This document shows positions 16,329 through 23,282 of a stretch of DNA of 33,967 nucleotides, piece after piece (positions within the stretch are counted from its first letter, which is position 1; the number at the start of each line of letters is the position of its first letter). The notes beneath the pieces were generated by a model. It was not told the origin of the DNA, made no database searches, and saw only the letters and a program-made list of their open reading frames with translations. This DNA comes from DASZIT01 sp036489495 (lineage in GTDB: Bacteria > Actinomycetota > Acidimicrobiia > Acidimicrobiales > RAAP-2): the NCBI GenBank assembly GCA_036489495.1, contig DASXFR010000099.1:1-33967 (forward strand). The letters run 5' to 3'. Both the position numbers and the translations under genes were made by a program.

Positions 16329-16676
16329 TCAGTCGAAGACCCGGATCGGTCGGACCTCGACGCCGCCCGACGGGGCCGGTACCTGCTTGGCGATGGCCAG
16401 TGCCTCGTCCAGGTCGGCGGCTTCGATGAGGTAGTAACCACCGAGGGCTTCTTTTGTCTCGGCAAATGCCCCATCAGTCACCGAGACATTCCCGGTGGCG
16501 TCCGTGCGCAGCGAGGTGGCGGTGCTGGTGGGCTGCAAGGCGTTCCCACCTCGAAGCGACGCAGCATTACGCTCGCCGAAAACCACATGTTCTTTCATCA
16601 TCTGATCACCGGTGGCGGGGTCAGCCTTCTCAAAGGCAGCCTCGTCCCCATAGATGAGGATCAGGTACTCGGCCAT
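16329..16676 (-). CDS. YCII-related DGPF domain protein, partner of ECF42 sigma factor
   Basis: The 115-residue protein begins 'MAEYLILIYGDEAAF' and carries 'VTDGAFAETKEALGGYYLIEAADLDEAL', the DGPF region with Pro changed to Ala. Such small dimeric ferredoxin-like-fold proteins are regularly encoded beside ECF42 (and ECF41-like) sigma factors and are often the main target of that sigma factor. The ATG at 16676 has AAGGAG 7 bp upstream; the longer frame to 16718 crosses the leader. It is first in a two-gene operon with the sigma factor, downstream of a matching promoter. The biochemical role of the family is not settled. Confidence 0.87.
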   Translation of the reverse strand: MAEYLILIYGDEAAFEKADPATGDQMMKEHVVFGERNAASLRGGNALQPTSTATSLRTDATGNVSVTDGAFAETKEALGGYYLIEAADLDEALAIAKQVPAPSGGVEVRPIRVFD

Positions 16677-16725
16677 AATGCGCTCCTTTTTGTTCCGGTC
16701 CCGGTCGGGGCCACTCACTGACTAC

Positions 16726-16752
16726 GACGAGTGAGGGAGGCCCGGATCGACA
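16726..16752 (-). promoter_or_regulatory. Candidate ECF42-dependent promoter of the DGPF-sigma operon
   Basis: On the minus strand TGTCGA (16752-16747) is followed after 17 bp by CGTC (16729-16726). This agrees with the TGTCGA (-35) and CG(A/T)C (-10) signature reported for ECF42 regulons, as I recall it. The DGPF start codon lies about 50 bp downstream with a good ribosome site. A CTCACT/AGTGAG inverted repeat overlaps the -10 side. Confidence 0.65.
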
Positions 16753-16812
16753 GCTGCCCCAGATTCTTCACCACCCCACCGGAATAGCAAGTCCCCGGGC
16801 GTCGTGCCCCAA

Positions 16813-17595
16813 TTACGCCGGCGTGACCCCGTGGGCCAGCACCTTGCCCGGATGGCGGCCGTCGACGTAGCCGATGAAGGGCGGGAAGATGTTGTAGCCC
16901 AGCAGCTCCTGCAGCCGGGGGGACAGGGTACGGGCGACAGTCGGGGGAACGGCCAAGATGTGGTTCTCGACCGGCCGCAGCCACCCGACCGCGTAATGGA
17001 GGACGACGCCCAGGCGGGGCCGGTCGGTGTGGTTGGCGCCGCCCCCGTGCCAGACGCTGCCCAGGTAGACCAGGGCCGAGCCGGCGCTCAGTTCCACCCC
17101 GACGGTGGGGGTGTCCGGGCCGGGACGCTGGTCGATCCACCGGTGGCTGGCGGGAACGATCCGGGTGGCGCCGTTGGCCTCGGTGAAGTCCTCCAGCGGC
17201 CACATCACGTTGACCACCAGCTCGTCATGGGGCCGGGGGATCGGGTAGATGGCGTCGTCGGGATGCAGCGGCTGTTCGGTCTCCCCGGGGCCGATGGCGA
17301 TGCCGGCCGGGGCACTCAACTGGTAATGGCCGAGTACCCGGTCCAATACGCCTAGGACCACCGGGTGCGTGGCCAGGGCGTCGAGCGATCGGGTCTTGGC
17401 GAACAATGCGTACACTCGCCGGGTCCGGCGGCCTTCGAAGTCGTCGCGGCCGGTCGGGGTGCGACCCAACTCGGCTTCGAGGTCGGCGCGTGCCCATCCC
17501 ACCTGGTCGGAACCGATGGCGCCGGGGATGGTGGCGTAGCCCTCCCCCTCCAACCGGGCAACGATCCGATCGACCTCGGTATTGTTCTCGGCCAT
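16813..17595 (-). CDS. Phytanoyl-CoA dioxygenase (PhyH)-like Fe(II)/2-oxoglutarate oxygenase
   Basis: The 260-residue protein has a double-stranded beta-helix pattern with the facial triad in 'QPLHPDDA' (His111, Asp113) and 'VWHGGGANHT' (His183), and the 2-oxoglutarate-binding Arg in 'DRPRLGVVLHY' (Arg194). PhyH-type enzymes hydroxylate lipids, alkaloids, phosphonates or antibiotic intermediates with O2 and 2-oxoglutarate. The ATG has GAGGAGG 5 bp upstream. It is divergent from a PadR-like regulator 59 bp away, and a 17-bp direct repeat in the gap overlaps its ribosome site. That layout suggests the regulator controls this gene. The substrate is unknown. Confidence 0.83.
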   Translation of the reverse strand: MAENNTEVDRIVARLEGEGYATIPGAIGSDQVGWARADLEAELGRTPTGRDDFEGRRTRRVYALFAKTRSLDALATHPVVLGVLDRVLGHYQLSAPAGIAIGPGETEQPLHPDDAIYPIPRPHDELVVNVMWPLEDFTEANGATRIVPASHRWIDQRPGPDTPTVGVELSAGSALVYLGSVWHGGGANHTDRPRLGVVLHYAVGWLRPVENHILAVPPTVARTLSPRLQELLGYNIFPPFIGYVDGRHPGKVLAHGVTPA

Positions 17596-17600
17596 CGATC

Positions 17601-17651
17601 CTCCTCAAGGGAATGTCCTCTGCTACCCTTTACCCTCCTGAAGGGAATGTC
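17601..17651. promoter_or_regulatory. 17-bp direct repeat between dioxygenase and PadR genes, candidate operators
   Basis: CTCCTCAAGGGAATGTC at 17601-17617 and CTCCTGAAGGGAATGTC at 17635-17651 differ at one base and are 34 bp apart, close to three helical turns. One copy overlaps the dioxygenase ribosome site and the other that of the PadR gene. CCCTT at 17627-17631 lies between them and can pair with either AAGGG. Probable binding sites for the PadR-like regulator. Confidence 0.55.
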
Positions 17652-17654
17652 AAG

Positions 17655-18185
17655 GTGAATGAGCTGAACGCCACCCAGGGATCGTTGCTCGGCTTTCTGC
17701 ATGACGGGCCGAAGACCGGCTGGGATCTGCTCCAGCAGGTCGAGGGGGTGCTGGACCGCTTCTGGAACATCACCTCGAGCCACGTCTACCGCGAGCTGCG
17801 GGTCCTCGAAACCCGGGGCCTGGTGAAGGCGGGTGATCCCGGATCCCGTGACCGGCGCCCCTTCACCATCACCCCGGCAGGTCGGCGGGCGTTTCGGGGC
17901 TGGATCACCCAGCCGCCAGGTCCCGAGCAGATCCGCTTCCCGCTGTTGGTGACCCTGTGGTTTGCCCGGTACCTCGAGCCCGACGTGCTGGCGGGATTTC
18001 TCGAATCCAGCCGCCAGGACCACCGGCACCGCATCTCCCTCTACCGGGAGGTCGAGCGATCGATGACGGCCGACGACGATCGCCTCCCGGTTATCCGCTT
18101 CGGCCTGGCCTATGAGCAGTCCATCCTCGACTGGCTGGCGGACACCGCTTCCCGATGGGTCCCGCGACGCGACGATTCAGCCTGA
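17655..18185 (+). CDS. PadR family transcriptional regulator
   Basis: The 176-residue product has an N-terminal winged helix ('ATQGSLLGFLHDGPKTGWDLLQQVEGVLDRFWNITSSHVYRELRVLETRGLVKAG' region, residues about 5-60), with 'RRPFTITPAGRRAFRGWI' as the wing and following helix, and a helical C-terminal dimerisation part ('REVERSMTADDDRLPVIRFGLAYEQSILDWL'). This is the PadR/Vir-like plan. The GTG at 17655 is chosen because AAGGGA lies 8 bp upstream and the fold starts directly; the long upstream extension to 17406 is read through the divergent dioxygenase gene. It probably represses the dioxygenase and itself through the repeats at 17601-17651. Its 3' end overlaps the convergent LLM gene by 9 bp. 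Confidence 0.83.
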   Translation: MNELNATQGSLLGFLHDGPKTGWDLLQQVEGVLDRFWNITSSHVYRELRVLETRGLVKAGDPGSRDRRPFTITPAGRRAFRGWITQPPGPEQIRFPLLVTLWFARYLEPDVLAGFLESSRQDHRHRISLYREVERSMTADDDRLPVIRFGLAYEQSILDWLADTASRWVPRRDDSA

Positions 18186-19079
18186 CACTTCGGCAAGGAC
18201 GGGCGCAACGATCTCGTCGGCGAGCCACTGCACCGGGCGGTCCCAGGGGAACGGGACGAGGACGAGGTGGGTGATGCCGACGTCGATCATCTCGAGGATC
18301 CCGGCGCGGGTGATGGCGGGCGCATCCGGCTCGTCGGCCCGGACGATCATCTGGACGGAGCGGACGATTTCGTTCGGATCCCGTCCGACGGCAGCGCAGT
18401 GCGCATTGAGGATGGCGGTCTTCTCCTCGAGCTGCTTGACGGTGTAGGCCGGGCAGTTCCAGATATCGGCGTATTCGGCCACGATGCGGAGGACGCGCTC
18501 GCTCCAGCCTCCGATCAGGATGGGCGGATGGGGAAGCTGGAGGGGCTTGGGCTCGCAAACCGCCCCCTTGAGCTGGAGGGAGCGACCGTCGAAGTCGAAC
18601 GGTTCGGTCTCTGTCCACATCCGGCGGATGATCTCGCAGGCCTCGGCGAAGTCCCGAACCGCTTCGCCTGGCGAGACCAAAGGCACCCCGTAGGCCTCGT
18701 ACTCCCGTATCGCCGGGTTGTCGCCGGCCACTCGGCTCCCACCCACCCCGATCCCGACGTCGAGTCGGCCCCCGGAGATGATGTCGACGGTGGCCGCCAT
18801 CTTCGCCAGCAGTGCCGGCGAGCGGAGGCGATTGCTGGTCACGATGACCCCAATCCGTAACCGGCGGGTTTCGGCGGCCAGGGCGGCCAGGAGTGTCCAA
18901 GCTTCCAGGGCCGCACCTCGGACATCGCCGCCCATCGGCACCATGTGGTCCCAGAGCCAGGCGTGTTCGAACACCGGGATCTGGTCGGCTTCGCGCCAGA
19001 TCTGGAGGATGTCGTCGTAGGTGAGGCCGATTTGGCTGGTCTTGATGCCGAAACTCAATCGTCGGTCAGGCGTGGTCAT
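18177..19079 (-). CDS. LLM class (F420-dependent type) oxidoreductase
   Basis: The 300-residue TIM-barrel protein resembles bacterial luciferase-like monooxygenases: 'DHMVPMGGDVRGAALEAWTLLAALAAET', 'RLRIGVIVTSNRLRSPALLAKMAATVDIISGGRLDVGIGVGG' and 'PHPPILIGGWSERVLRIVAEYADIWN' are family blocks. Actinobacterial members use F420 or FMN to oxidise or reduce diverse metabolites. The ATG has AAGGAGA 9 bp upstream. It lies 47 bp after kdpE on the same strand and could receive read-through from kdpDE, but has no obvious link to potassium. Whether F420 or FMN is used cannot be told from motifs alone. Confidence 0.83.
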   Translation of the reverse strand: MTTPDRRLSFGIKTSQIGLTYDDILQIWREADQIPVFEHAWLWDHMVPMGGDVRGAALEAWTLLAALAAETRRLRIGVIVTSNRLRSPALLAKMAATVDIISGGRLDVGIGVGGSRVAGDNPAIREYEAYGVPLVSPGEAVRDFAEACEIIRRMWTETEPFDFDGRSLQLKGAVCEPKPLQLPHPPILIGGWSERVLRIVAEYADIWNCPAYTVKQLEEKTAILNAHCAAVGRDPNEIVRSVQMIVRADEPDAPAITRAGILEMIDVGITHLVLVPFPWDRPVQWLADEIVAPVLAEVSG

Positions 19080-19126
19080 GTTCGGAACTCTCCTTGGGTG
19101 CTCTTCGCTCGGCCAACGCGATTCCG

Positions 19127-19828
19127 TTACGGCGAGAGCGGGACCTCCGAATTGGGATGCAACCGGTAGCCCACGCTGGGGGCGGTTTGGATCAGCGTGC
19201 CGGATTGGTCACTGAGCTTCTGCCGCAAGCGGTGCACATAGGCGTGAAGGTACTGCGCCTCTCGGCCGTAGCCGGTGCCCCAGACAGCGGTCAGGATCAT
19301 CTGGTGGGTGCAGGTCAGCCCGGCGTGCCGGGCCAGGTAGGACAGCACCTCGAACTCTTTGGTGGTGAGGTCGACGGGGGCGCCGTCCAGGCGGGCACCG
19401 TGGTGCGCGAGGTCGAGCTCGAGCGAACCGAGGGAGAGCGTTGCCGGCAACGCCTCGTCGGCTTCGATGGCGCGATGACGGATGGCGGTTCGTATCCGGG
19501 CCTCCAATTCCGCCATGCCGAACGGCTTGGTCACGTAGTCGTCCGCCCCGCCGTCCAGTGCCGCCACCTTGCGGTCCTCGGTGCCGCTGGCCGAGAGGAT
19601 GATGATCGGCACCTCGCTCCACTGGCGGATCCGTTTGCACACCGCCTGTCCATCGATGTCGGGAAGCCCGAGGTCGAGCACGACCACGTCGGGGGAGGTC
19701 ACCGCCGTCTGGGAGATCCCCTGCTCGCCATTGACTGCGGTGGTGACCTGGTGACCGCCGGCCTGCAACCCGAGGCGGAGCGCCCGGAGCAGCGAAGGGT
19801 CGTCATCGATCACCAGAACCTTGGCCAC
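19127..19828 (-). CDS. kdpE: KdpE response regulator (OmpR/PhoB family)
   Basis: The 233-residue protein has a receiver domain with 'IDDD' (acidic pocket at 8-10), phosphoacceptor Asp52 in 'VVVLDLGLPDIDG', and the switch Lys in 'DYVTKPFGMAELEARI'. A winged-helix DNA-binding domain follows ('LTTKEFEVLSYLARHAGLTCTHQMILTAVWG' and 'YLHAYVHRLRQKL'). KdpE activates kdpFABC when phosphorylated by KdpD under K+ limitation or osmotic stress. Identity as KdpE follows from the directly upstream kdpD (5-bp gap) and the divergent kdp operon. A 7-4-7 direct repeat before the kdp genes is its probable site. Confidence 0.9.
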   Translation of the reverse strand: MAKVLVIDDDPSLLRALRLGLQAGGHQVTTAVNGEQGISQTAVTSPDVVVLDLGLPDIDGQAVCKRIRQWSEVPIIILSASGTEDRKVAALDGGADDYVTKPFGMAELEARIRTAIRHRAIEADEALPATLSLGSLELDLAHHGARLDGAPVDLTTKEFEVLSYLARHAGLTCTHQMILTAVWGTGYGREAQYLHAYVHRLRQKLSDQSGTLIQTAPSVGYRLHPNSEVPLSP

Positions 19829-19833
19829 CGCGA

Positions 19834-21303
19834 CTACCGGCCGGCGCCATTGCTGGCCACCAGCGGCAGGGTGAAGACGAATCGGGCACCCCCGCCGGGT
19901 CCGTCTTCAACCCAGATGGTCTCCCCGTGAGCTTCCACGAACGTCTTGGCGATGGTCAGACCGAGCCCGGTCCGACCTCCGTGGTCGAATCGCACGAATC
20001 GATCGAATACCGCCATCCGTTCAGGGGGAGGCACCCCCGGCCCCGAATCGGTGACCGAAACGGCAACTCGATCGCTGCGGACCTGGCCGGCCACCGTGAT
20101 CAGGCTGTTGGCGGGGGAGTGGCGGTTGGCATTGTCCAGGAGGTTAGCCAGAACCTGCCCGATCAGAACCGGGTCGACGTCGACGTCGGGCAGCGAATCG
20201 GGTATGACCACATCGACCGGGCGATCCCCGAGTGCCGAACCGAGGTCAGCAACCACCCCATTGACCAGGTCGAAGACCGATGTGGGAGCCCGCCGGACCT
20301 CGAGGGCGCCGGCGTCGATCCGGGTCATGTCCAAGATGCTGTTCACCAGCCGGGTCAACCGGTCGGTCTCGATGTCGATCAGGCGGTGCAATTCGTGGAT
20401 ATCGGCGTCGGACAGGTGGCCGGCGGGATCCAGCAGCGTGGAGGACGCTACCTTCACGGTGGCCAGCGGGGTGCGCAAATCGTGGGAGACGGCTCCGACC
20501 AGGGCGTGCCGCAGTCGATCCACCTCCTCCAGCAACTCTGACCGCAGGGCCTGCTCCCGCAACTGCGCTCGTTCCAGGGCTAGCGCGGCATGGTTGGCGA
20601 ACGTGAAGAGCAACGCCCGGTCATCATCGGAGGCCGGGATCCCCCGGAGGGCGAGCATCCCGACCGGGCGTCCGGACGCCGACAGCGCCACGGTCCGCAG
20701 CTCACCCCGGCCGCCGGGAGCCGTCCCGACGCTCACCGGCATCCCGGATTGCGGATCGAGCTGGTGGAGCTCGTCCTTGGACAGCGCCTTGCCGGCGGAG
20801 GCCGCGATCGTCAGGCGACCCCCTTCCGGAACCAGCACGGAGACGCCGGGAACCTCGAACACGGAACCGACCGCCTGCACGATCGTCTGCAACAGATCCT
20901 CGACGGATCGGTCGGCCACCAACAACTCGGAGAGGTCGAACAGTCGTTGGGATGCCACCGCTCTCCTCTGGGCCTCGGCGCGGGCCGCATCGAGGTCGGC
21001 CACGACCCGGGCCACCAGCAGCATCACCACCACGTAGACCGCCAACGCCACCCAATTCTGGTCCTTGCCCACATCGAACGTGTAGTAGGGCGGGATGTAC
21101 ACCAGGTCATAGATGACGAACCCGGCGACGACGCTGGCGACTCCGGCCCGGAATCCGCCGACCACCACTCCGGCGACCACCGGGACGACGAACACCACTG
21201 CGGCGGTGGCGATGCTCAGGTGGGAGCGGAGCGGATACATGGCCGCACCCAGGGCGACGACGGCGACGACGCCCACCACCGATCCGACCAAGCTCCTGCG
21301 CAC
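19834..21303 (-). CDS. kdpD: Short KdpD-type sensor histidine kinase lacking the N-terminal KdpD/USP sensor
   Basis: At 489 residues this is a little over half the length of classical KdpD (about 850-900). It starts at a GTG directly with the membrane region: four hydrophobic helices (about 5-24, 32-50, 55-70, 84-102) of the DUF4118 type, including 'GFVIYDLVYIPPYYTF'. Then come a GAF-like domain (about 120-245), HisKA with His274 in 'AVSHDLRTPL', and HATPase with 'NLLDNANRHSP', 'TDSGPGVP' and 'GLGLTIAK'. The cytosolic KdpD ATPase-like and universal-stress-protein domains, which bind regulators such as c-di-AMP in some species, are absent and no separate gene for them is in the window. It should phosphorylate KdpE. 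Divergent from the kdp operon. Confidence 0.87.
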   Translation of the reverse strand: MRRSLVGSVVGVVAVVALGAAMYPLRSHLSIATAAVVFVVPVVAGVVVGGFRAGVASVVAGFVIYDLVYIPPYYTFDVGKDQNWVALAVYVVVMLLVARVVADLDAARAEAQRRAVASQRLFDLSELLVADRSVEDLLQTIVQAVGSVFEVPGVSVLVPEGGRLTIAASAGKALSKDELHQLDPQSGMPVSVGTAPGGRGELRTVALSASGRPVGMLALRGIPASDDDRALLFTFANHAALALERAQLREQALRSELLEEVDRLRHALVGAVSHDLRTPLATVKVASSTLLDPAGHLSDADIHELHRLIDIETDRLTRLVNSILDMTRIDAGALEVRRAPTSVFDLVNGVVADLGSALGDRPVDVVIPDSLPDVDVDPVLIGQVLANLLDNANRHSPANSLITVAGQVRSDRVAVSVTDSGPGVPPPERMAVFDRFVRFDHGGRTGLGLTIAKTFVEAHGETIWVEDGPGGGARFVFTLPLVASNGAGR

Positions 21304-21381
21304 CTGCCCATTGTCGTACCAATCCCAGTCCGCCGGCCGTGACCGGACGTTTATGAAGAATTTATTCAGGGCGATCGGCGT

Positions 21382-21417
21382 CTGTTCAGATCCTGTTCAG
21401 GCCCGGAGGCAGACAAT
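21382..21417 (+). promoter_or_regulatory. Candidate KdpE box and promoter of the kdp operon
   Basis: CTGTTCA occurs at 21382-21388 and again at 21393-21399, separated by 4 bp, giving the 11-bp period that OmpR/PhoB-family regulators bind. A -10-like GACAAT at 21412-21417 follows at the distance seen in PhoB-type activated promoters with no -35. Transcription would start close to the ATG at 21424, giving a nearly leaderless mRNA. An AT-rich TTTATGAAGAATTTATTC segment lies further upstream (21350-21367). Confidence 0.55.
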
Positions 21418-21423
21418 CGTCAC

Positions 21424-21507
21424 ATGGCAGATCTTCTCGTCGCACTCGGCATCATCGGCTTCGCCCTGGTTTTCCTCGGCCTCATCTGGGCACTGGACCG
21501 GGTATGA
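21424..21507 (+). CDS. 27-residue membrane miniprotein ORF preceding kdpF
   Basis: The ORF encodes one hydrophobic helix (residues about 4-23, 'LLVALGIIGFALVFLGLIW') ending in 'ALDRV'. Its TGA overlaps the kdpF ATG as ATGA, the same tight coupling seen through the rest of the operon, which argues that it is translated. GGAGG lies 14 bp upstream of the ATG, too far for a normal ribosome site, so leaderless translation is possible. It could be a second small subunit of the Kdp complex besides KdpF, or a regulatory leader peptide. I recall similar short ORFs before kdpF in other actinobacteria but cannot check. Confidence 0.55.
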   Translation: MADLLVALGIIGFALVFLGLIWALDRV

Positions 21508-21593
21508 CCGTCACCCAAGGCATCCTGCTCAGTGTCGCCGCGGTGATGTTCCTCTACCTGGGCTATGCGATGTTCAAGCCCGAGAAGTTCTAG
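21504..21593 (+). CDS. kdpF: KdpF, small stabilising subunit of the K+-transporting ATPase
   Basis: The 29-residue peptide has one transmembrane helix ('GILLSVAAVMFLYLGYAMF') and ends 'KPEKF', matching the '(R/K/F)PEKF' C-terminus usual for KdpF. KdpF sits at the KdpA/KdpB interface and stabilises the complex. Its stop TAG (21591-21593) directly adjoins the kdpA ATG, and its start overlaps the stop of the preceding miniprotein ORF. Confidence 0.88.
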   Translation: MTVTQGILLSVAAVMFLYLGYAMFKPEKF

Positions 21594-23282
21594 ATGGGCT
21601 TCACCTGGACGATCGTTGCCCTGTTCATCGCCCTGGCCCTCACTTGGCGATACCTGGGGTCCTACATGGCCGCCGTCTTCGAAGGCCGCGTCCACTTCCT
21701 GGGTTGGGTCGAGCGCCCGGTCTACCGGCTGCTGAAGACCGGCCCCGAGCAGGAGCAGTCCTGGAAGCGTTACGCCGGGGCCATGGTCGTCTTCTCGGCC
21801 GTCTCGATTGTCTTCACCTATGTGATCATTCGGATCCAGGGGTCGCTGCCCCTCAATCCCCAGCACCTCTCAGGAGTGCCCCCGGCCCTCAGCTTCAACA
21901 CTGCGTCATCGTTTGTCACCAACACCAACTGGCAGAACTACGGCGGCGAGACGACCATGTCGTACTTCTCACAGATCGGCGCCCTCACCGTCCAGCAGTT
22001 CGTCTCCCCGGCGGTGGGCATCGCGGTGGCCATCGTCCTGATCCGCGGTTTCTCCCGGAAGGGCTCGGCGACGGTGGGTAATTTCTGGGTCGACATCACC
22101 CGCTGCCTGTTCTACATCCTGCTCCCGGTTGCCTTCATCGCCGGCATCGTCTTCGTCGGAGAGGGGGCGGTCCAGACCCTGGCCGGAACCGTCAACATCC
22201 ACGACGCCCTCAACAACGTGACTCAGACCATCCCCCGGGGCCCGATCGGCTTCATGGAAGCGATCAAGCAGCTCGGCACCAACGGCGGTGGGTTCCTCAA
22301 CGCCAACTCGGCCACCACCTTCGAGAACCCGACCGCTGTCACCAACTGGATTTCCCTCTACCTGCTGTTGAGCATTCCCTTCGCCCTCACCTACACCTTC
22401 GGCAAGATGGTGGGGAGTATCCGGCACGGCGCCGCCCTACTGGCCGCCATGGTCCTCATTTTCGGGGTCTGGGTCGGCTTCACCAGCTTCGCCGAGCACC
22501 AGCAGAACCCGGCGGTGGCGGCGGCAGGCGTCCATTCGACGACCGGCAACACCGAGGGCAAGGAGTCACGGTTCGGTGACACCACCACTGCCCTGTTCGG
22601 GGTGTCGTCGACCAGCACGTCGACCGGCTCGGCGGACGGGGCCTACGACTCGTTCACTTCCATCGGCGGCATGGGACTGCTCACCGGGATGATGCTCGGG
22701 GAGGTGACTCCCGGCGGGACCGGGAGCGGGATGTACACCATCCTCATCTACGCCATCATCGCGGTGTTCATCGGCGGCTTGATGATCGGGCGAACGCCGG
22801 AGTACCTCGGGAAGAAGATCCAGGCCACCGAAGTCAAACTCGCCGGCCTCGGGGCCCTGGTCATGCCGATCATCGTGCTGATCCTCACCGCTGTCGCGGT
22901 GTCTATCCACGCCGGGAGAGCTGGCCCGCTCAATTCCGGCCCCCACGGGTTCACCGAGATCCTCTACGGCCTCACCTCCCAGGGGAACAACAACGGCTCT
23001 GCCTTCGGCGGGCTGACCGGCAACTCCGCCTTCTACAACGTCGTCGGAGGGATCGACATGCTCGTCGGCCGGTTCGGCATCATGATCCCGGCCCTGGCCC
23101 TCGGGGGCGTTCTCGCCGCCAAGAAGGTGGTGCCCGCCACCCTCGGGACCTTCCGCACCGACAACGGGATGTTCATCGGGCTGACCATCGGGGTGATCGT
23201 GATCATCGGCGGCCTCACCTTCTTCCCCGCCGTCTCCCTCGGCCCGATTGTCGAGCAACTCAGCCACGGAAAGTTCTTCTGA
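21594..23282 (+). CDS. kdpA: KdpA, K+-binding channel subunit of the K+-transporting ATPase
   Basis: The 562-residue, ten-helix membrane protein is close in length to E. coli KdpA (557). Its four pore loops are visible: 'FVTNTNWQNYGGET' (107-120), 'LGTNGGGFLNANSATTFENPT', 'IGGMGLLTGMMLGEV' and 'TSQGNNNGSAFGGL'. KdpA is a superfamily of K+ transporters-type subunit that selects K+ from outside and passes it to KdpB through an intersubunit tunnel. It starts at the ATG next to the kdpF stop; its stop shares a base with the kdpB start (TGATG). A Ser/Thr/Gly-rich stretch near 300-345 ('STTGNTEGKESRFGDTTTA') corresponds to the periplasmic loop. No damage is seen. Confidence 0.96.
   Translation: MGFTWTIVALFIALALTWRYLGSYMAAVFEGRVHFLGWVERPVYRLLKTGPEQEQSWKRYAGAMVVFSAVSIVFTYVIIRIQGSLPLNPQHLSGVPPALSFNTASSFVTNTNWQNYGGETTMSYFSQIGALTVQQFVSPAVGIAVAIVLIRGFSRKGSATVGNFWVDITRCLFYILLPVAFIAGIVFVGEGAVQTLAGTVNIHDALNNVTQTIPRGPIGFMEAIKQLGTNGGGFLNANSATTFENPTAVTNWISLYLLLSIPFALTYTFGKMVGSIRHGAALLAAMVLIFGVWVGFTSFAEHQQNPAVAAAGVHSTTGNTEGKESRFGDTTTALFGVSSTSTSTGSADGAYDSFTSIGGMGLLTGMMLGEVTPGGTGSGMYTILIYAIIAVFIGGLMIGRTPEYLGKKIQATEVKLAGLGALVMPIIVLILTAVAVSIHAGRAGPLNSGPHGFTEILYGLTSQGNNNGSAFGGLTGNSAFYNVVGGIDMLVGRFGIMIPALALGGVLAAKKVVPATLGTFRTDNGMFIGLTIGVIVIIGGLTFFPAVSLGPIVEQLSHGKFF

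Noticed and set aside
17406..17654. N-terminal extension of the PadR gene to 17406
   Set aside because: It would cover the divergent promoter and the dioxygenase N-terminus and adds an Arg-rich stretch; the GTG at 17655 has a ribosome site.
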